Shown: positions 21,709 through 30,754 of the stretch, in pieces
Layout of the letters: every line of letters starts with the position of its first letter
Position numbering within the stretch: position 1 is the first letter of the stretch
Origin: Paenibacillus sp. CC-CFT747
GTDB taxonomy: Bacteria; Bacillota; Bacilli; Paenibacillales; NBRC-103111
Direction: 5' to 3'
DNA: 64,000 nt
NCBI GenBank assembly: GCA_030323305.1
Contig: CP106741.1
Location: 6,123,501 to 6,187,500 of the forward strand
Notes under the pieces: model-generated
Database searches by the model: none
Seen by the model: the letters and a program-made list of their open reading frames with translations, nothing else
Told to the model about the DNA's origin: nothing
Translations under genes and position numbers: made by a program

Positions 21709-21734
21709 CGGCAGGACGGAGCCGCGCAATAAAG

Positions 21735-21781
21735 AAAGAAGCCGAAGACTACCCATCAAGGAGGTCTTCGGCTTCTTCTTT
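21735..21781. terminator. Bidirectional terminator between topB and rocA
   Basis: AAGAAGCCGAAGAC pairs with GTCTTCGGCTTCTT, loop about 14 bases, flanked by A and T runs. Confidence 0.88.
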
Positions 21782-21906
21782 GAGCGGTGCGGGTTTCCCG
21801 TGTACATGGTAACTAACGAAAACGAGGGAACGGCCTGGTAGTCATTAGAAACTCGGAGTTCAAAGGGTAGAGCCCCAGCCCATAACCGACTTCCGACCGA
21901 CCTTGC

Positions 21907-23472
21907 TTACAGCTTACGGGAAGTAACCTTCGCTTGCATGAACAGCGGAAGGTAATCCGGCCCCCGGCCTTCGAATCCGTGCCGGACAGGTTGAAGCCCC
22001 CGAACGGATGCACGCCGACGAACGCTCCCGTGCATTTGCGGTTGATGTACAGGTTGCCGCAGTGCATCGTTTCCATCGCTTCTTGGATCCGGCTTTCGTC
22101 CGTGGAGAAGAACGCCCCGGTCAGCCCAAACTCCGTCTCGTTGTAGATCTGGATGCCCTCCCTCCAATCCGCGGCCTTGGCAATGGCCAGGACGGGACCG
22201 AAGATTTCCTCCTGCATGATCCGGGCTTTCCCATCGACGTCAGCGAACACCGCAGGCTTAAGGAAATATCCCTCGGCCCCTGTGGCAGCCCCTCCCGTCA
22301 ACAGACGGCCCTCGCCTTTGCCGATGTCGATGTAGCTCAGAATTTTCTCATAGGAATTGCGGTCGATCACGGGTCCGATCGCGTGGTTTTCCTCGGGGAG
22401 ACCCACTGACAGGGCCCGGGTCCGCTCCACCACCTTGGCCACGACCTCGTCATAGACGGCCCCCACGACAATGGCCCGCGAGCCCGCCGAGCACTTCTGG
22501 CCCTGAAAGCCGAAGGCCGAGGCCACAATGGCTTGAGCCGCCGCATCAAGGTCCGCCGTCTCGTCGACGACGATGCCGTCCTTGCCCCCCATTTCGGCGA
22601 CCAGCCGCTTGATCCAGATCTGGCCGACGGGCGTTTCGGCCGCCAGCCGGTTGATATGCAGCCCGACCTCTTTGGATCCGGTAAAGCTGATGAAACGCGT
22701 TTGGGGATGTGAGGTCAGATAATCTCCGATCTCTCCCCCGCTTCCGGGCAAATAGTGGAGAACGCCGGGGGCAGCCCCGCTTCCCTCATGAGCTCATAAA
22801 AGTGATAGGCGATCACGGGAGTCGTCGAGGCTGGCTTCAGCACGACCGTATTTCCCGTGACGAGGGCCGCCGCCGTCATACCGGCGCAAATCGCAAGCGG
22901 AAAATTCCACGGCGGAATGACGATGCCTACGCCAAGCGGAATGTAAGTCATCCGGTTGGCTTCCCCGTCATCCTCACCAGCGGCCGGCTGTCCGCCAGCT
23001 CCTCGAGCCTCAGTATCTCCCGCGCATAATACTCCAGGAAATCGATGGCTTCCGCCGTGTCGGCATCGGCTTCGGACCAGTTTTTGCCGGCCTCCAGAAT
23101 CATCCAAGCGGAGAAGATATGCTTCCTCTCCCTCAAGAGAGAAGCCGCCTCCAGCAAATAGCCGGCCCTCTCTGCCGCCGGCACCCGCTTCCACCACTCG
23201 AAGGCCGCCGCCGCTTCTCCTACCACCTCTTCTGCGAGCTTCCGGTCGGCCCGGCTGACCCGTCCGATGACCTCGTCCGGCCGGGCCGGGTTGCTCGACA
23301 CGATCTTTTCCTCCGTGTACAGCGTCCGGCTTCCGAGCCGGAGGGGGTATTCCCTTCCGAGCCGGCTTCGTACGGCGCGGATGGCCTCTTCCATCGCCCG
23401 CCGCTCCCTTTCCTGCCCAAAATCCGTCAAGGGCTCGTTGGCGAAGGGAGACAGCCCGTCTTTATCCGCCAT
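21907..23472 (-). CDS. rocA: L-glutamate gamma-semialdehyde (P5C) dehydrogenase, three frameshifts
   Basis: NAD-dependent oxidation of pyrroline-5-carboxylate/glutamate semialdehyde to glutamate, the second step of proline and arginine breakdown. Landmarks run in order: EWWKRVPAAERAGYLLEAA, GIVIPPWNFPLAICAGM, SFTGSKEVGLHINRLAAE, the base VAEMGGKDGIVVDE, catalytic Cys in GFQGQKCSAGSRAIV, and EEIFGPVLAIAK. Breaks near 22960 (G4 to G5), 22745 (C5 to C6) and 21960 (G5 to G6) leave about 521 residues, close to RocA's 515. The C-terminus becomes FMQAKVTSRKL, typical of the family. No proline dehydrogenase is next to it. Confidence 0.92.
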
Positions 23473-23614
23473 GCTTTCCTCTCCTCCCTGCTCGACTTCC
23501 TGGGAAGCCTTCTTTCTTAAGCGTATGCGGAAGGCTCGGACTACCTGACTAGTACCGCTGCCCCGCTCTTTTCGGGAGGAAAGAAAATCTAGGTTAGCGG
23601 CTTTTCAGACCGGG

Positions 23615-24846
23615 CTAAGCGGACTTCTCCTGAACCTGCGAAGAGGCCAGACGTACCGGAGCGGCAAGACGGCTGCCCGCCGCGTAGAAATACGAGCCGC
23701 CGAGCGTAACGGCCGCCATGGTCAGAAACAAAGGGGATCCCCCATAGTGGGAGAGAAGATAGCCGCCCGCCAGCGGTCCGGCGAAGTGCCCGATGTTCGT
23801 GAACGTCTGCGCTCCGAAATACGTCCCGCGCATGCCTTCCGGCGCGAGCTTGTCCACCAGCAGATTGCCCGCCGGGTAGGTCAAGATTTCGCCTAAGGTG
23901 AAGACGACCATAGCGGCGATGAAGCCGACGGCTCCGCTGGACAGCGAAAAGCCGACATCCCCCAACGCGAACAGGACATTCCCCGTCACAATAGCGGCGA
24001 GAGGCGTTCGCTTGGCGGCCCACGAGGAAAGCGGAAGCTGGAGGACGATGACGACGAGGGCATTAACGGTCATGAGCCACCCGAACAGCTCCACTCCATG
24101 CGCTACGCTGTTCCGCAAGTATTGCGATAACGTGACGGTCATCTGCGAATACCCCATGGCCCCCAGAATGCCTCCCGCTATATACAGACGGAAAGGACCG
24201 TCCCGGCGGATGACATTCCAGGCGGATTGGAAGCTCACCGGGGCTTTGGCGTTTCCTTCGATTTTCCGAATGCCAAAACGGGCCAGAAGCACAAAAAGGA
24301 TCAACGCGTACAGCAGGTACACGAGGCCCGTCAGGAAGAAGGGCAGCGACCCGTTCACGGTCCCGAAATACGCTCCGGCGAGCGGCCCCACCGCTCCCCC
24401 TATGTTAATGGACATGTACCGCAGGGAAAAACTTTATACCGTTTCGAAGGCTCCGTCAGGTCCGCCATGAGGGCTTGGGAGACGGGCTCGTAAAACGATT
24501 TGCACAGTCCGTTCAATAGGTTCAGAGCCAGGAACAGGACCGGCTCCCGAACCAGGGCGAAGCCGATAAAGACGACCGCCCAGCCGAATAACGCGGCCAG
24601 CATCACCCCTTTGCGCCCGAGCTTGTCCGACAGCGTGCCCCCGATGAAGCCCCCGACGGTTCCGGCGAGGGAGCCGGCCCCAATGACGAAGCCGATCAGA
24701 ACCGCTGAGGCCTCCGTATGGGCGGCCAGGTACAGCGCGAGAAAAGGCATGCTCATGGTGGAGGCGGTGCGCGCCAGCACCGTTCCGATCAGCAGAATAT
24801 GAACAACCGGGTGATACGAATGAAGAAAACGGCGGATGCGATTCAA
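23615..24846 (-). CDS. MFS transporter, frame-broken
   Basis: Twelve-helix facilitator of about 410 residues. Helix 1 is in VVHILLIGTVLARTASTMS; motif A is GGTLSDKLGRKGVMLAAL; the second half starts with RLYIAGGILGAMGYSQMT. The break near 24427 is a T5 run; T6 gives RYKVFSLRYMSINIGGAVG, the helix 5 motif-C region. It resembles the DHA1-type multidrug group of Bacillales. GGAG stands upstream of the ATG. It runs in the same direction as rocA but has 142 bases between, so co-transcription is uncertain. Confidence 0.85.
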
Positions 24847-24913
24847 GGGACAGGACTCCTTCGTTCAAGTTCTAATGATAGTTGAGAATACCAGGCTTTG
24901 GACGAAAGACCTG

Positions 24914-24960
24914 AAAAAAGCCCCCGGCCGTCTCCCGAGGGAGCAGGCGGCCGAAAGCTT
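24914..24960 (-). terminator. Terminator after the DUF2935 gene
   Basis: On the minus strand, AAAGCTTTCGGCCG ... CGGCCGGGGGCTTTTTT with an inner CTCCC/GGGAG stem. Confidence 0.75.
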
Positions 24961-24973
24961 TGAAACCGATTGG

Positions 24974-25788
24974 TTACGCTTCGATACGGGGTTTGGCCGG
25001 ATCGCAGGAAGGATTTTTCGTTTCCGCCACCAGGGCGAGCTTCGTCAAATAATAGCATTCTTCCCTGGCCATATGGTCCGCCATTAACGGAGTCAGCGTG
25101 CCGAGCAGCTCTGCGCGAAGCCCCATTTCCTCCAGCTCCTTCAGAAACTCCCGGAACAGGAGCATTTCGAGCTCGACCTGCTTGTTAAAGCGGGAGAGCG
25201 CCGGAAAATGGGCGAGATGGGTCCGCATGTACCCGGTCAGCTCGACCGCCTTCAAATAAAATTCTTCAAAATGCTTCGTGAACGAATCGCTGAGCTCCTT
25301 GACCCGTTTCTCCGTCAGGTCGAGTTTGGAGGAAATGGAGGACGAATGCCCATACGCATCGCTCAGCCACAGCAGATGGAGGTGCAGGGCATTCGCGGGA
25401 GGCGCGGGTTCGCCAGCCGTCAAGGGAACGAGCAGCTTCAAATATTCCTCCACTTCGTTCACCATATGATTATAGAAGGTGGGCGGCAGATGAGAAGCCA
25501 GGCCTCCCGTCAGCTGCCTTTGGAGCAGGTGCAGCTTGAAGCGTCGAAGCTCCGACGCTTTCTCCGATGCTTGCCGGGATAAGGCCATCACGTTTGCCCG
25601 GTCCGGGGAAGGGTGCGGGCTTGGGCCAGCAGGGCGTCAAAGATCTGAACGAATTCATGGGCACGCCGGATTTCCAAAGCTTCCTTAGGAGGCAGGGAAT
25701 CCCGGATAAACCTTCCGTGATCCCCCAGCACCTGCAGCCAGAAGCGGTGTTCCGTCAATGCCGATTCTACATAGCCCGTTTCGCTCAT
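24974..25788 (-). CDS. DUF2935 domain-containing protein, frame-broken
   Basis: Helical protein of about 271 residues with two DUF2935 repeats. The first begins ALTEHRFWLQVLGDHGRF, the second LHLHLLWLSDAYGHSS and HFEEFYLKAVELTGYMRTH. The conserved His and Glu residues (EHRFW, EEFY, DHMAREECYY) suggest a di-metal four-helix bundle, and related Bacillus proteins are spore-associated; both points are inference. The break near 25605 in a C4 run, read as C5, gives LPPDRANVMALSRQASEK. GGAGG lies 5-6 bases ahead of the ATG. Confidence 0.82.
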
Positions 25789-25954
25789 ATCGTCCTCCTT
25801 GAGCCTTATTCAGCACGTTTGCTTTCTTCAAGCAGAATATGTGCATGCGCCCAAGTTGGTGAATGGGATGTAGCATCCAAGCCACGGATTGCTATCCCAC
25901 CGGTTATTGGGCCTGGCCCTACGCAAACGAAGAATCGGGAGCGGACGATGAGCT

Positions 25955-27109
25955 TTAGTCTCCGCCTCCGCCGCAGCCCGAGCCGCAGCTTGAGGAGGAG
26001 CAGCTCGATCCACTGTCATGGCCGCCAGAGTGGCCTCCGCCAGAGTCATGTCCCCCATGATGCCCGTCCTGATGATGGTGGCTATGATTACCGTGATGAT
26101 GAGAGCCCTGGCCCCCGTCGTGGTGGTGATCGTGCTTATGGCTGCGGTCCTCTCCCCACGAACCGGAGTCGGAGGAATAATAGCCGCCGGAATCGGAGCT
26201 TGTGGTCGATGCCGCTGCCTGACGGCTTCTTTGCTCCTCCGCCATAAGCTCCTCCATCTGTTTATCATAGCGGCCGGGGGATTCCCAGGAATACAGCAGC
26301 ATGGCATTCGCGAGCAGATAGGCGTACCCGTCGCTGTACCGGTCCTTAGAAGTGGCCTCAGAGCGCAAGGATGCCCGGTCCCTCTCCCTGAGCTGGATTC
26401 TGGCCTTCTCCACCAGAAGGTCGGCGGTGCGGGCGATTTCCCCGAAACGGTCGACATGACGGCCATTAAAGAGCAGGTCCTTCAGCTCCTCCGGCGTTCC
26501 CTCGCTGATCCGCTTCAGCCTGGCTCTATCCAGGGGACGGCGGTAGAAATCATTCCAAATCTGGCCGCTGTACGGCGTGAGGACGAAGAGCTGGGTGTAC
26601 ACCCAATCGAACCACGCCCTTTCCCCCGGCATCGGCTCGTTATCCGTATGGGGGGAATGATGAATCGGCGAACCGGTAAAGGCTTCCCCGAAGCTCTGGT
26701 ACTCCCTCGTAAAGAGCAGCATCTCGTGCCAGACGTCATCCACCCGGCTGCTGAACATAGGGACCTGCTTCAGGATGGCGGTCAGCATAAAATAACGCTT
26801 CAGCTCGAAGAACAGGCAGTCGTATTCATTGGCCCGGATGGAAGGGTGCTTGGCCCTTACCCGCTGCTTCAGCTTGTTCTGAAATTCGGCATCCAGCGCC
26901 TGGTTAAGCCTCTGCTCCATCGCTTCGAGGGGAACCCCGGGCCGGAGCCCGAGTCCCTCCGGAAGAAGGGCGGCCCGGTACTCCACCTGCTTCCGGGCGG
27001 GGCGCGGTTTGCTTCCCCCTTTGTAGACGGATCTTTTGCGTTTGCGGGTACTTGGTAACACAACGCCGAAAACGATTAGGGCGACAACAAGAACGACGAA
27101 AAACGTCAC
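25955..27109 (-). CDS. Membrane protein with GRDP-like domain and His/Gly/Ser/Cys-rich tail
   Basis: Intact 384-residue protein starting with GTG (GGAGGAG upstream). Residues 2-19 form one membrane span, followed by a basic stretch (STRKRKRSVYKGG). The centre holds VDDVWHEMLLFTREYQSFG and SPIHHSPHTD, which resembles the WH...Y...H pattern of glycine-rich-domain (GRDP, PF07173) proteins. From about residue 310 the protein turns into a tail with more than 20 histidines (DHHHD, SHHHGNHSHHH) and ends SSCGSGCGGGGD. Such tails bind Ni, Zn or Cu in other proteins; that use here is inference. It lies 100 bases beyond the end of the FTR1 permease gene. Confidence 0.75.
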   Translation of the reverse strand: MTFFVVLVVALIVFGVVLPSTRKRKRSVYKGGSKPRPARKQVEYRAALLPEGLGLRPGVPLEAMEQRLNQALDAEFQNKLKQRVRAKHPSIRANEYDCLFFELKRYFMLTAILKQVPMFSSRVDDVWHEMLLFTREYQSFGEAFTGSPIHHSPHTDNEPMPGERAWFDWVYTQLFVLTPYSGQIWNDFYRRPLDRARLKRISEGTPEELKDLLFNGRHVDRFGEIARTADLLVEKARIQLRERDRASLRSEATSKDRYSDGYAYLLANAMLLYSWESPGRYDKQMEELMAEEQRSRQAAASTTSSDSGGYYSSDSGSWGEDRSHKHDHHHDGGQGSHHHGNHSHHHQDGHHGGHDSGGGHSGGHDSGSSCSSSSCGSGCGGGGD

Positions 27110-27179
27110 GGCTTCTCCTCCGTTTTTTGCTTAGATTATAACACGTGACGGAAGGCCGAGAAAATCGAACGTCGGTCCA

Positions 27180-27208
27180 TACAAAAACCCCCATCCTCGG
27201 ATAGGGGT
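27180..27208 (-). terminator. Terminator after the FTR1-type gene
   Basis: AACCCCTATCC, GA, GGATGGGGGTT then TTTTGT on the minus strand, directly overlapping the stop codon region. Confidence 0.75.
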
Positions 27209-28009
27209 TAAAGGTTAAGCTGCTGCTTCATCCGGCTGTCCCGGGTCCGGCTCCAGATCGTGAGCGAGGCGAGGAAACCGAGCAGGACCGCTTGGGCTAA
27301 GACGATTTCCGATGTCGGGTAGATGGCCAGCATCGGCAGGTCCGGCAGCCAGGATACGTTGGTTTCACGCAGGTAGCCGGCCTCTTGCAGCCCATGGATG
27401 CCGGTTCCGAGAAACTTGACCCCGAGGTAGACTACCAGAATGCCGGATAAGGCATTCACCGGGCGAACCGGAAGGGGGATTCCTTTTTACCGCCAGGTAA
27501 GCCACAGCTGCCCACAGCGCGAGAACAAGGCCCGTCCCGGCGGCCAGGCTGGTCCTGTCAATCGAGGAGGCGAGTCCGGCAAAGCATAGGACACTCTCCA
27601 TCCCTTCCCGGAACACCGCCCCGAACGCCAGCAAAGCAAGCGAGGCAAAGCTTCCCGACGTCAACGCATTGGAGCTTCGGTGGCTGATGTCCTGCCGCCG
27701 GCAGGCCAGGCTGTACCGACTGCGCATCCACAGGCTTAAATGAAGCAGCATAGCGGCGGCAAACAGCCCGGTAACCCCCGACGTCAGATGGGGATTCAGC
27801 AGAAACCGACCGCTCGTGAAAAGCACCCGGACGGCCGCTCCGAGGAGCAGGCTCGCCGCGATCCCCGCCCCGGCTCCCAGCCAGATCCAGCGGCTCAGCT
27901 CCCGCCGGCGGGTTTTGGTAACGAAGCCGATCAGCAGGATAACGATCAGGAGAGCTTCCCAGGCCTCCCTAAGCATGACGGCTATGACATCCACAATGGA
28001 ATAAGGCAT
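27208..28009 (-). CDS. FTR1-family iron permease-like membrane protein, frame-broken
   Basis: About 266 residues, seven predicted membrane spans. The two FTR1/EfeU iron motifs are REAWE (in MLREAWEALLIVILLIGF; the usual Gly is Ala) and REGME (AVFREGMESVLCFAG). FTR1 proteins move Fe3+ with an oxidase or EfeO/EfeB partner; none is adjacent. The Ala in motif 1 is a departure that could alter transport. The break near 27475 is in a C5 run (minus strand), where one base too many gives KRNPLPVRPVNALSG. The ATG at 28009 has GGAGG 9 bases upstream; the frame extends into the repeat element at 28031-28125. Confidence 0.78.
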
Positions 28010-28030
28010 GTTGAGCAACCTCCGGCTAAC

Positions 28031-28125
28031 TAGTGCCTTGTCCGGTAACAAGGTTTGCGAGAAAACCTCCGGATGCGCACGAAATTCGACAGGAAAGCAG
28101 AACTTCATTTGCGGATAAGGCACTA
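28031..28125. repeat. 95-bp dispersed repeat, full-length copy 1
   Basis: Ends are TAGTGCCTTGTCCG and CGGATAAGGCACTA, an inverted repeat with one mismatch. Its reverse complement aligns along the whole length with the copy at 56252-56345, sharing GAGGTTTTCTCG, GTGCGC and TTCTGCTTT blocks. It sits between the FTR1 and signal peptidase genes. Confidence 0.7.
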
Positions 28126-28132
28126 GGCGGGC

Positions 28133-28651
28133 TTAGACTCCTTCCATATGATTGAAAGGGAATACCCGGTAAACGGCCTTTCCGATAATAGATGAAGCCG
28201 GGACGAACGGAGTCGGCCATAGATGGGAGTCATTGCTCCGGTTGCGGTTGTCGCCCAGGAAGAAATAGCTTCCATCGGGTACCACGACCTTGGCCATACG
28301 GTAAGTCATCGTTTCGTTCAAATAGGGCTCCTCCACCGCCTTGCCGTTGCGGTAGAGCTTGCCGTCCCGGACTTCAATCGTGTCTCCGGGCAGGCCGATC
28401 AGGCGCTTGATGAGGATTTTGTCGAGGTTCAGCTCCTCAGGAGGCTGGAAAACCACAATATCCCCGAATTTCAAGTCCTCCGGCTTTACCATTTTGTCGA
28501 TTATCAGGACATCATGAATGTTCAAGGTCGGGATCATCGAACCGGAAGGGATGTAAGCGGCTTGTCCCACATTGGCTTTAACGAACAGCAGGAAGGCAAG
28601 AAACAGGGCATAAGCGAGATATGGCTTCGCTTTGCGGATAGCTCGGGACAT
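28133..28651 (-). CDS. Signal peptidase I
   Basis: Cleaves Sec signal peptides on the outer face of the membrane. One N-terminal span (YLAYALFLAFLLFVKANV). Catalytic Ser is in YIPSGSMIPTL; catalytic Lys is in ILIKRLIGLPGDTIEV; box E is FFLGDNRNRSNDSHLW. Length 172 is typical of Gram-positive SipS-type enzymes. I start at 28651 (MSRAIRKAKP) because GAGGAGGGG lies 7-8 bases before it, rather than the ATG at 28669. Paenibacillus usually carries several sip paralogues; this one is next to exported-protein genes. Confidence 0.92.
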   Translation of the reverse strand: MSRAIRKAKPYLAYALFLAFLLFVKANVGQAAYIPSGSMIPTLNIHDVLIIDKMVKPEDLKFGDIVVFQPPEELNLDKILIKRLIGLPGDTIEVRDGKLYRNGKAVEEPYLNETMTYRMAKVVVPDGSYFFLGDNRNRSNDSHLWPTPFVPASSIIGKAVYRVFPFNHMEGV

Positions 28652-28725
28652 GACGAATCCCCTCCTCATGGTTTAATGATAGGGGATTCGGGGGAAGAAG
28701 TCCAGCACAACCGGACAAAATCGAT

Positions 28726-29295
28726 TCATAACGTTCTTCCCGCCGGCTGGTGCCGGGTTTCGGGACGGCGGAGCATGCCGCGCAGGATGGTAAGCGTAAG
28801 AATAACGAATACAGATACGGCGTACAAGAGCCGGATTCCCGCCAGCTTGGTATCCGTCCCCTCGAAGAAACCGTGAATCAGAGCCCCCGCAAATATCGGG
28901 TACGCCAAGAAATGGATGGCCAACCAGAGCTTCCGTCCGAGCTTATGACGGATATCCGAGGTGAGAATAAGCACCAGCAAGCCGTAAGCCGTCAGCGTTC
29001 CGATCCCGGTCAGAACCGGAGAATGAGAAGCGCTGAACGGAATCAGCACGTCACTCCAGGTAAAAGGGGTATACGTATCGATTACGGTAATCACCCCGTG
29101 AAGAAGACCGAGAAGGGTTCCCCCGTTCGTGGCGAACAGATGGGCCTTGTGAACGGTCAGCTTGCTTTTGCCGGTGATTGTGGGAAAGCTGTATAGTATG
29201 CCTAAGGAGACACCCGCGAACAAGAGCACGTAAGAAACGATTCCCAGAAGACGCATGAGCCCCCAGGCGGGAAAAAGATCCAGAAAAACAGCCAT
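28726..29295 (-). CDS. Ferric reductase-like transmembrane protein
   Basis: Intact 189-residue, six-helix membrane protein of the ferric reductase-like/cytochrome b561-like type. Conserved histidines suited to haem binding are in VHKAHLFATNGG, LLGLLHGVITV, LAIHFLAYPI and GALIHGFFEG. No FAD/NAD domain is fused to it, as in YedZ/MsrQ-type proteins. It is followed on the same strand by signal peptidase and preceded by the Gly/Ser-rich protein gene 47 bases upstream, so an operon controlled by the divergent two-component system is possible. GGAGG lies 8 bases before the ATG. Confidence 0.8.
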   Translation of the reverse strand: MAVFLDLFPAWGLMRLLGIVSYVLLFAGVSLGILYSFPTITGKSKLTVHKAHLFATNGGTLLGLLHGVITVIDTYTPFTWSDVLIPFSASHSPVLTGIGTLTAYGLLVLILTSDIRHKLGRKLWLAIHFLAYPIFAGALIHGFFEGTDTKLAGIRLLYAVSVFVILTLTILRGMLRRPETRHQPAGRTL

Positions 29296-29342
29296 GTTAA
29301 TTCCTCCTTGATGCGTAATTAGCGAATCATATCCGGCCCGCT

Positions 29343-29842
29343 TCAGGAACGTTTGGTCCGGGTCTGCGGCATGGTCGAAGAAGACGAAGAAGATCCAGAG
29401 CCGCTCATGCTTCCTCCGCTTCCGATGGAGCCGCTGCTGGAGCCGTTGCTGCTGCTTCCTCCGTACGGCTGCATGCCGCCGCTTCCGACCTCTCCGCTCC
29501 CCGTCATGGAGCTTCCGCCCGCGCCCGGTGAGCCGGCCATCGCCCTGCGGTCCGGACGTCCGCCTTCTCCGCCTCTCCCGCGCTGGCCCCGAAGCTCTCC
29601 TCTATCGTATCCCGGCGCGATCGTGCCCGTGCCGGGATCGGTCGCCTGGCCGGTGCGCTCATGGAATTCGTTCATGACCGCATCCTGCTGCGCGGCGGAA
29701 GCCGTTGTTTCGGTGTTGTCCGTCTTTGCCTTGGCGACCGCCTCCGTAAAGGCCGGACTCGCCTTGATGCCGTTAAAGAGAAGGGCCAAGCCGGCGGCGC
29801 CGACCGCTCCCGCCTGCCATTTGAACCATTTGGTTTTTTCAT
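29343..29842 (-). CDS. Gly/Ser-rich exported or membrane-anchored protein, frame-broken near start
   Basis: Unknown function. I place the start at ATG 29842, eight bases after GGAGG; the A6 run right after it must be A7 to join the open frame, giving MKKTKWFKWQAGAVGAAGLA. Then follow one hydrophobic segment (AGAVGAAGLALLFNGI), a short region with NEFHERTGQATDPGTG, and a long tail rich in Gly, Ser, Arg and Met (GGSMSGSGSSSSSST). The N-terminus looks like a signal anchor. It lies divergently from the response regulator and upstream of the ferric-reductase-like gene. Confidence 0.6.
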
Positions 29843-29961
29843 TGCTATCGCCTCCGTGGATGGGTTCGGTTGGTGTGGTTGATGAACCCATTATCCATCC
29901 CTCGGCTGAAATAGACATGAACGCACGCTGAAGGTTTCCTGAATGTCCTGCGGAATCGTCT

Positions 29962-29998
29962 TCAGCCGGTCTTCAGCCCGGGCTCAGAGGCTTTTCAG
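29962..29998 (+). promoter_or_regulatory. Four TCAG direct repeats with 11-bp spacing (likely OmpR-type operator)
   Basis: TCAG begins at 29962, 29973, 29984 and 29995, exactly one helical turn apart, all preceded by T or C. They end 13 bases before TATAGAAT, a likely -10 region for the response regulator at 30071. OmpR/PhoB-family regulators bind direct repeats with this period. It probably mediates autoregulation and control of the divergent gene. Confidence 0.6.
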
Positions 29999-30070
29999 GT
30001 TTACGGGTTACTATAGAATCCATTATGATGAACAGGTAAAAAGGAACGGCAACTAAGAACGGAGGAACCC

Positions 30071-30754
30071 ATGAAGCAGCTTAAAGGAATCAAGCTTCTG
30101 CTGGTCGATGATGAACCTACTATCCTGCAATTTCTGGAGCTCGGCCTTCTCAACGAAGGCTTTGAAGTAACGACCGCCCCCGACGGCATGACGGCCGTCA
30201 CGCTCGCCAAGCAAATTCAGCCTCATGTCGCGGTGCTCGACGTCATGATGCCCGGCATGGACGGCTTTGAGGTGTGCCGGATGCTCAAGAAAATCGGCAA
30301 CATCGCGGTCATCATGCTGACCGCCAAGGACGAAGTGGATGACCGGGTAAAGGGATTGACGCTGGGTGCGGACGATTATATGGTCAAGCCCTTCAGCTTC
30401 GAGGAGCTGCTGGCCCGCATCCACGCCCGCATCCGGAACCATTTTCCCCATCTGATGGAGGAGGTGACGGCCGGTCCGTTCAGCATCGACGACCGCCGCA
30501 AGGAAATCTCCCTGGACCGCCGGGTGCTGGAGCTTTCTCCTACCGAGTATGAGCTCCTGAAATTCCTTCTTATTAACCATGGACTTGTGCTGAGCAAGGC
30601 GCTGATTCTGGATAAAGTATGGGGGTATGATTTCGGGGGCGATGAGAACATTGTGGAGGTGTACATCCGGTCGCTCCGGGACAAGCTGAACGACCGGGAG
30701 CACCGTCTGATCCGGACGATCCGCGGAGCCGGATACCGGGTGGACTTCACATGA
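30071..30754 (+). CDS. Two-component response regulator, OmpR family
   Basis: Intact 227-residue regulator. Receiver domain: acidic pair in LLLVDDEPTIL, phospho-acceptor Asp in AVLDVMMPGMDG (about residue 57), Lys in DYMVKPFSFEELLARI. The winged-helix output domain begins about residue 130, with LSPTEYELLKFLLINHG and the recognition-region VYIRSLRDKLND, closing IRGAGYRVDFT. GGAGG lies 5-6 bases before the ATG. Its stop overlaps the kinase start (ATGA). Four regular TCAG repeats just upstream are its likely target. Confidence 0.95.
   Translation: MKQLKGIKLLLVDDEPTILQFLELGLLNEGFEVTTAPDGMTAVTLAKQIQPHVAVLDVMMPGMDGFEVCRMLKKIGNIAVIMLTAKDEVDDRVKGLTLGADDYMVKPFSFEELLARIHARIRNHFPHLMEEVTAGPFSIDDRRKEISLDRRVLELSPTEYELLKFLLINHGLVLSKALILDKVWGYDFGGDENIVEVYIRSLRDKLNDREHRLIRTIRGAGYRVDFT

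Noticed and set aside
21813..23472. rocA as a pseudogene, because it is split into three frames
   Set aside because: All catalytic residues are present and each break is one base in a homopolymer run, as in essential genes nearby.
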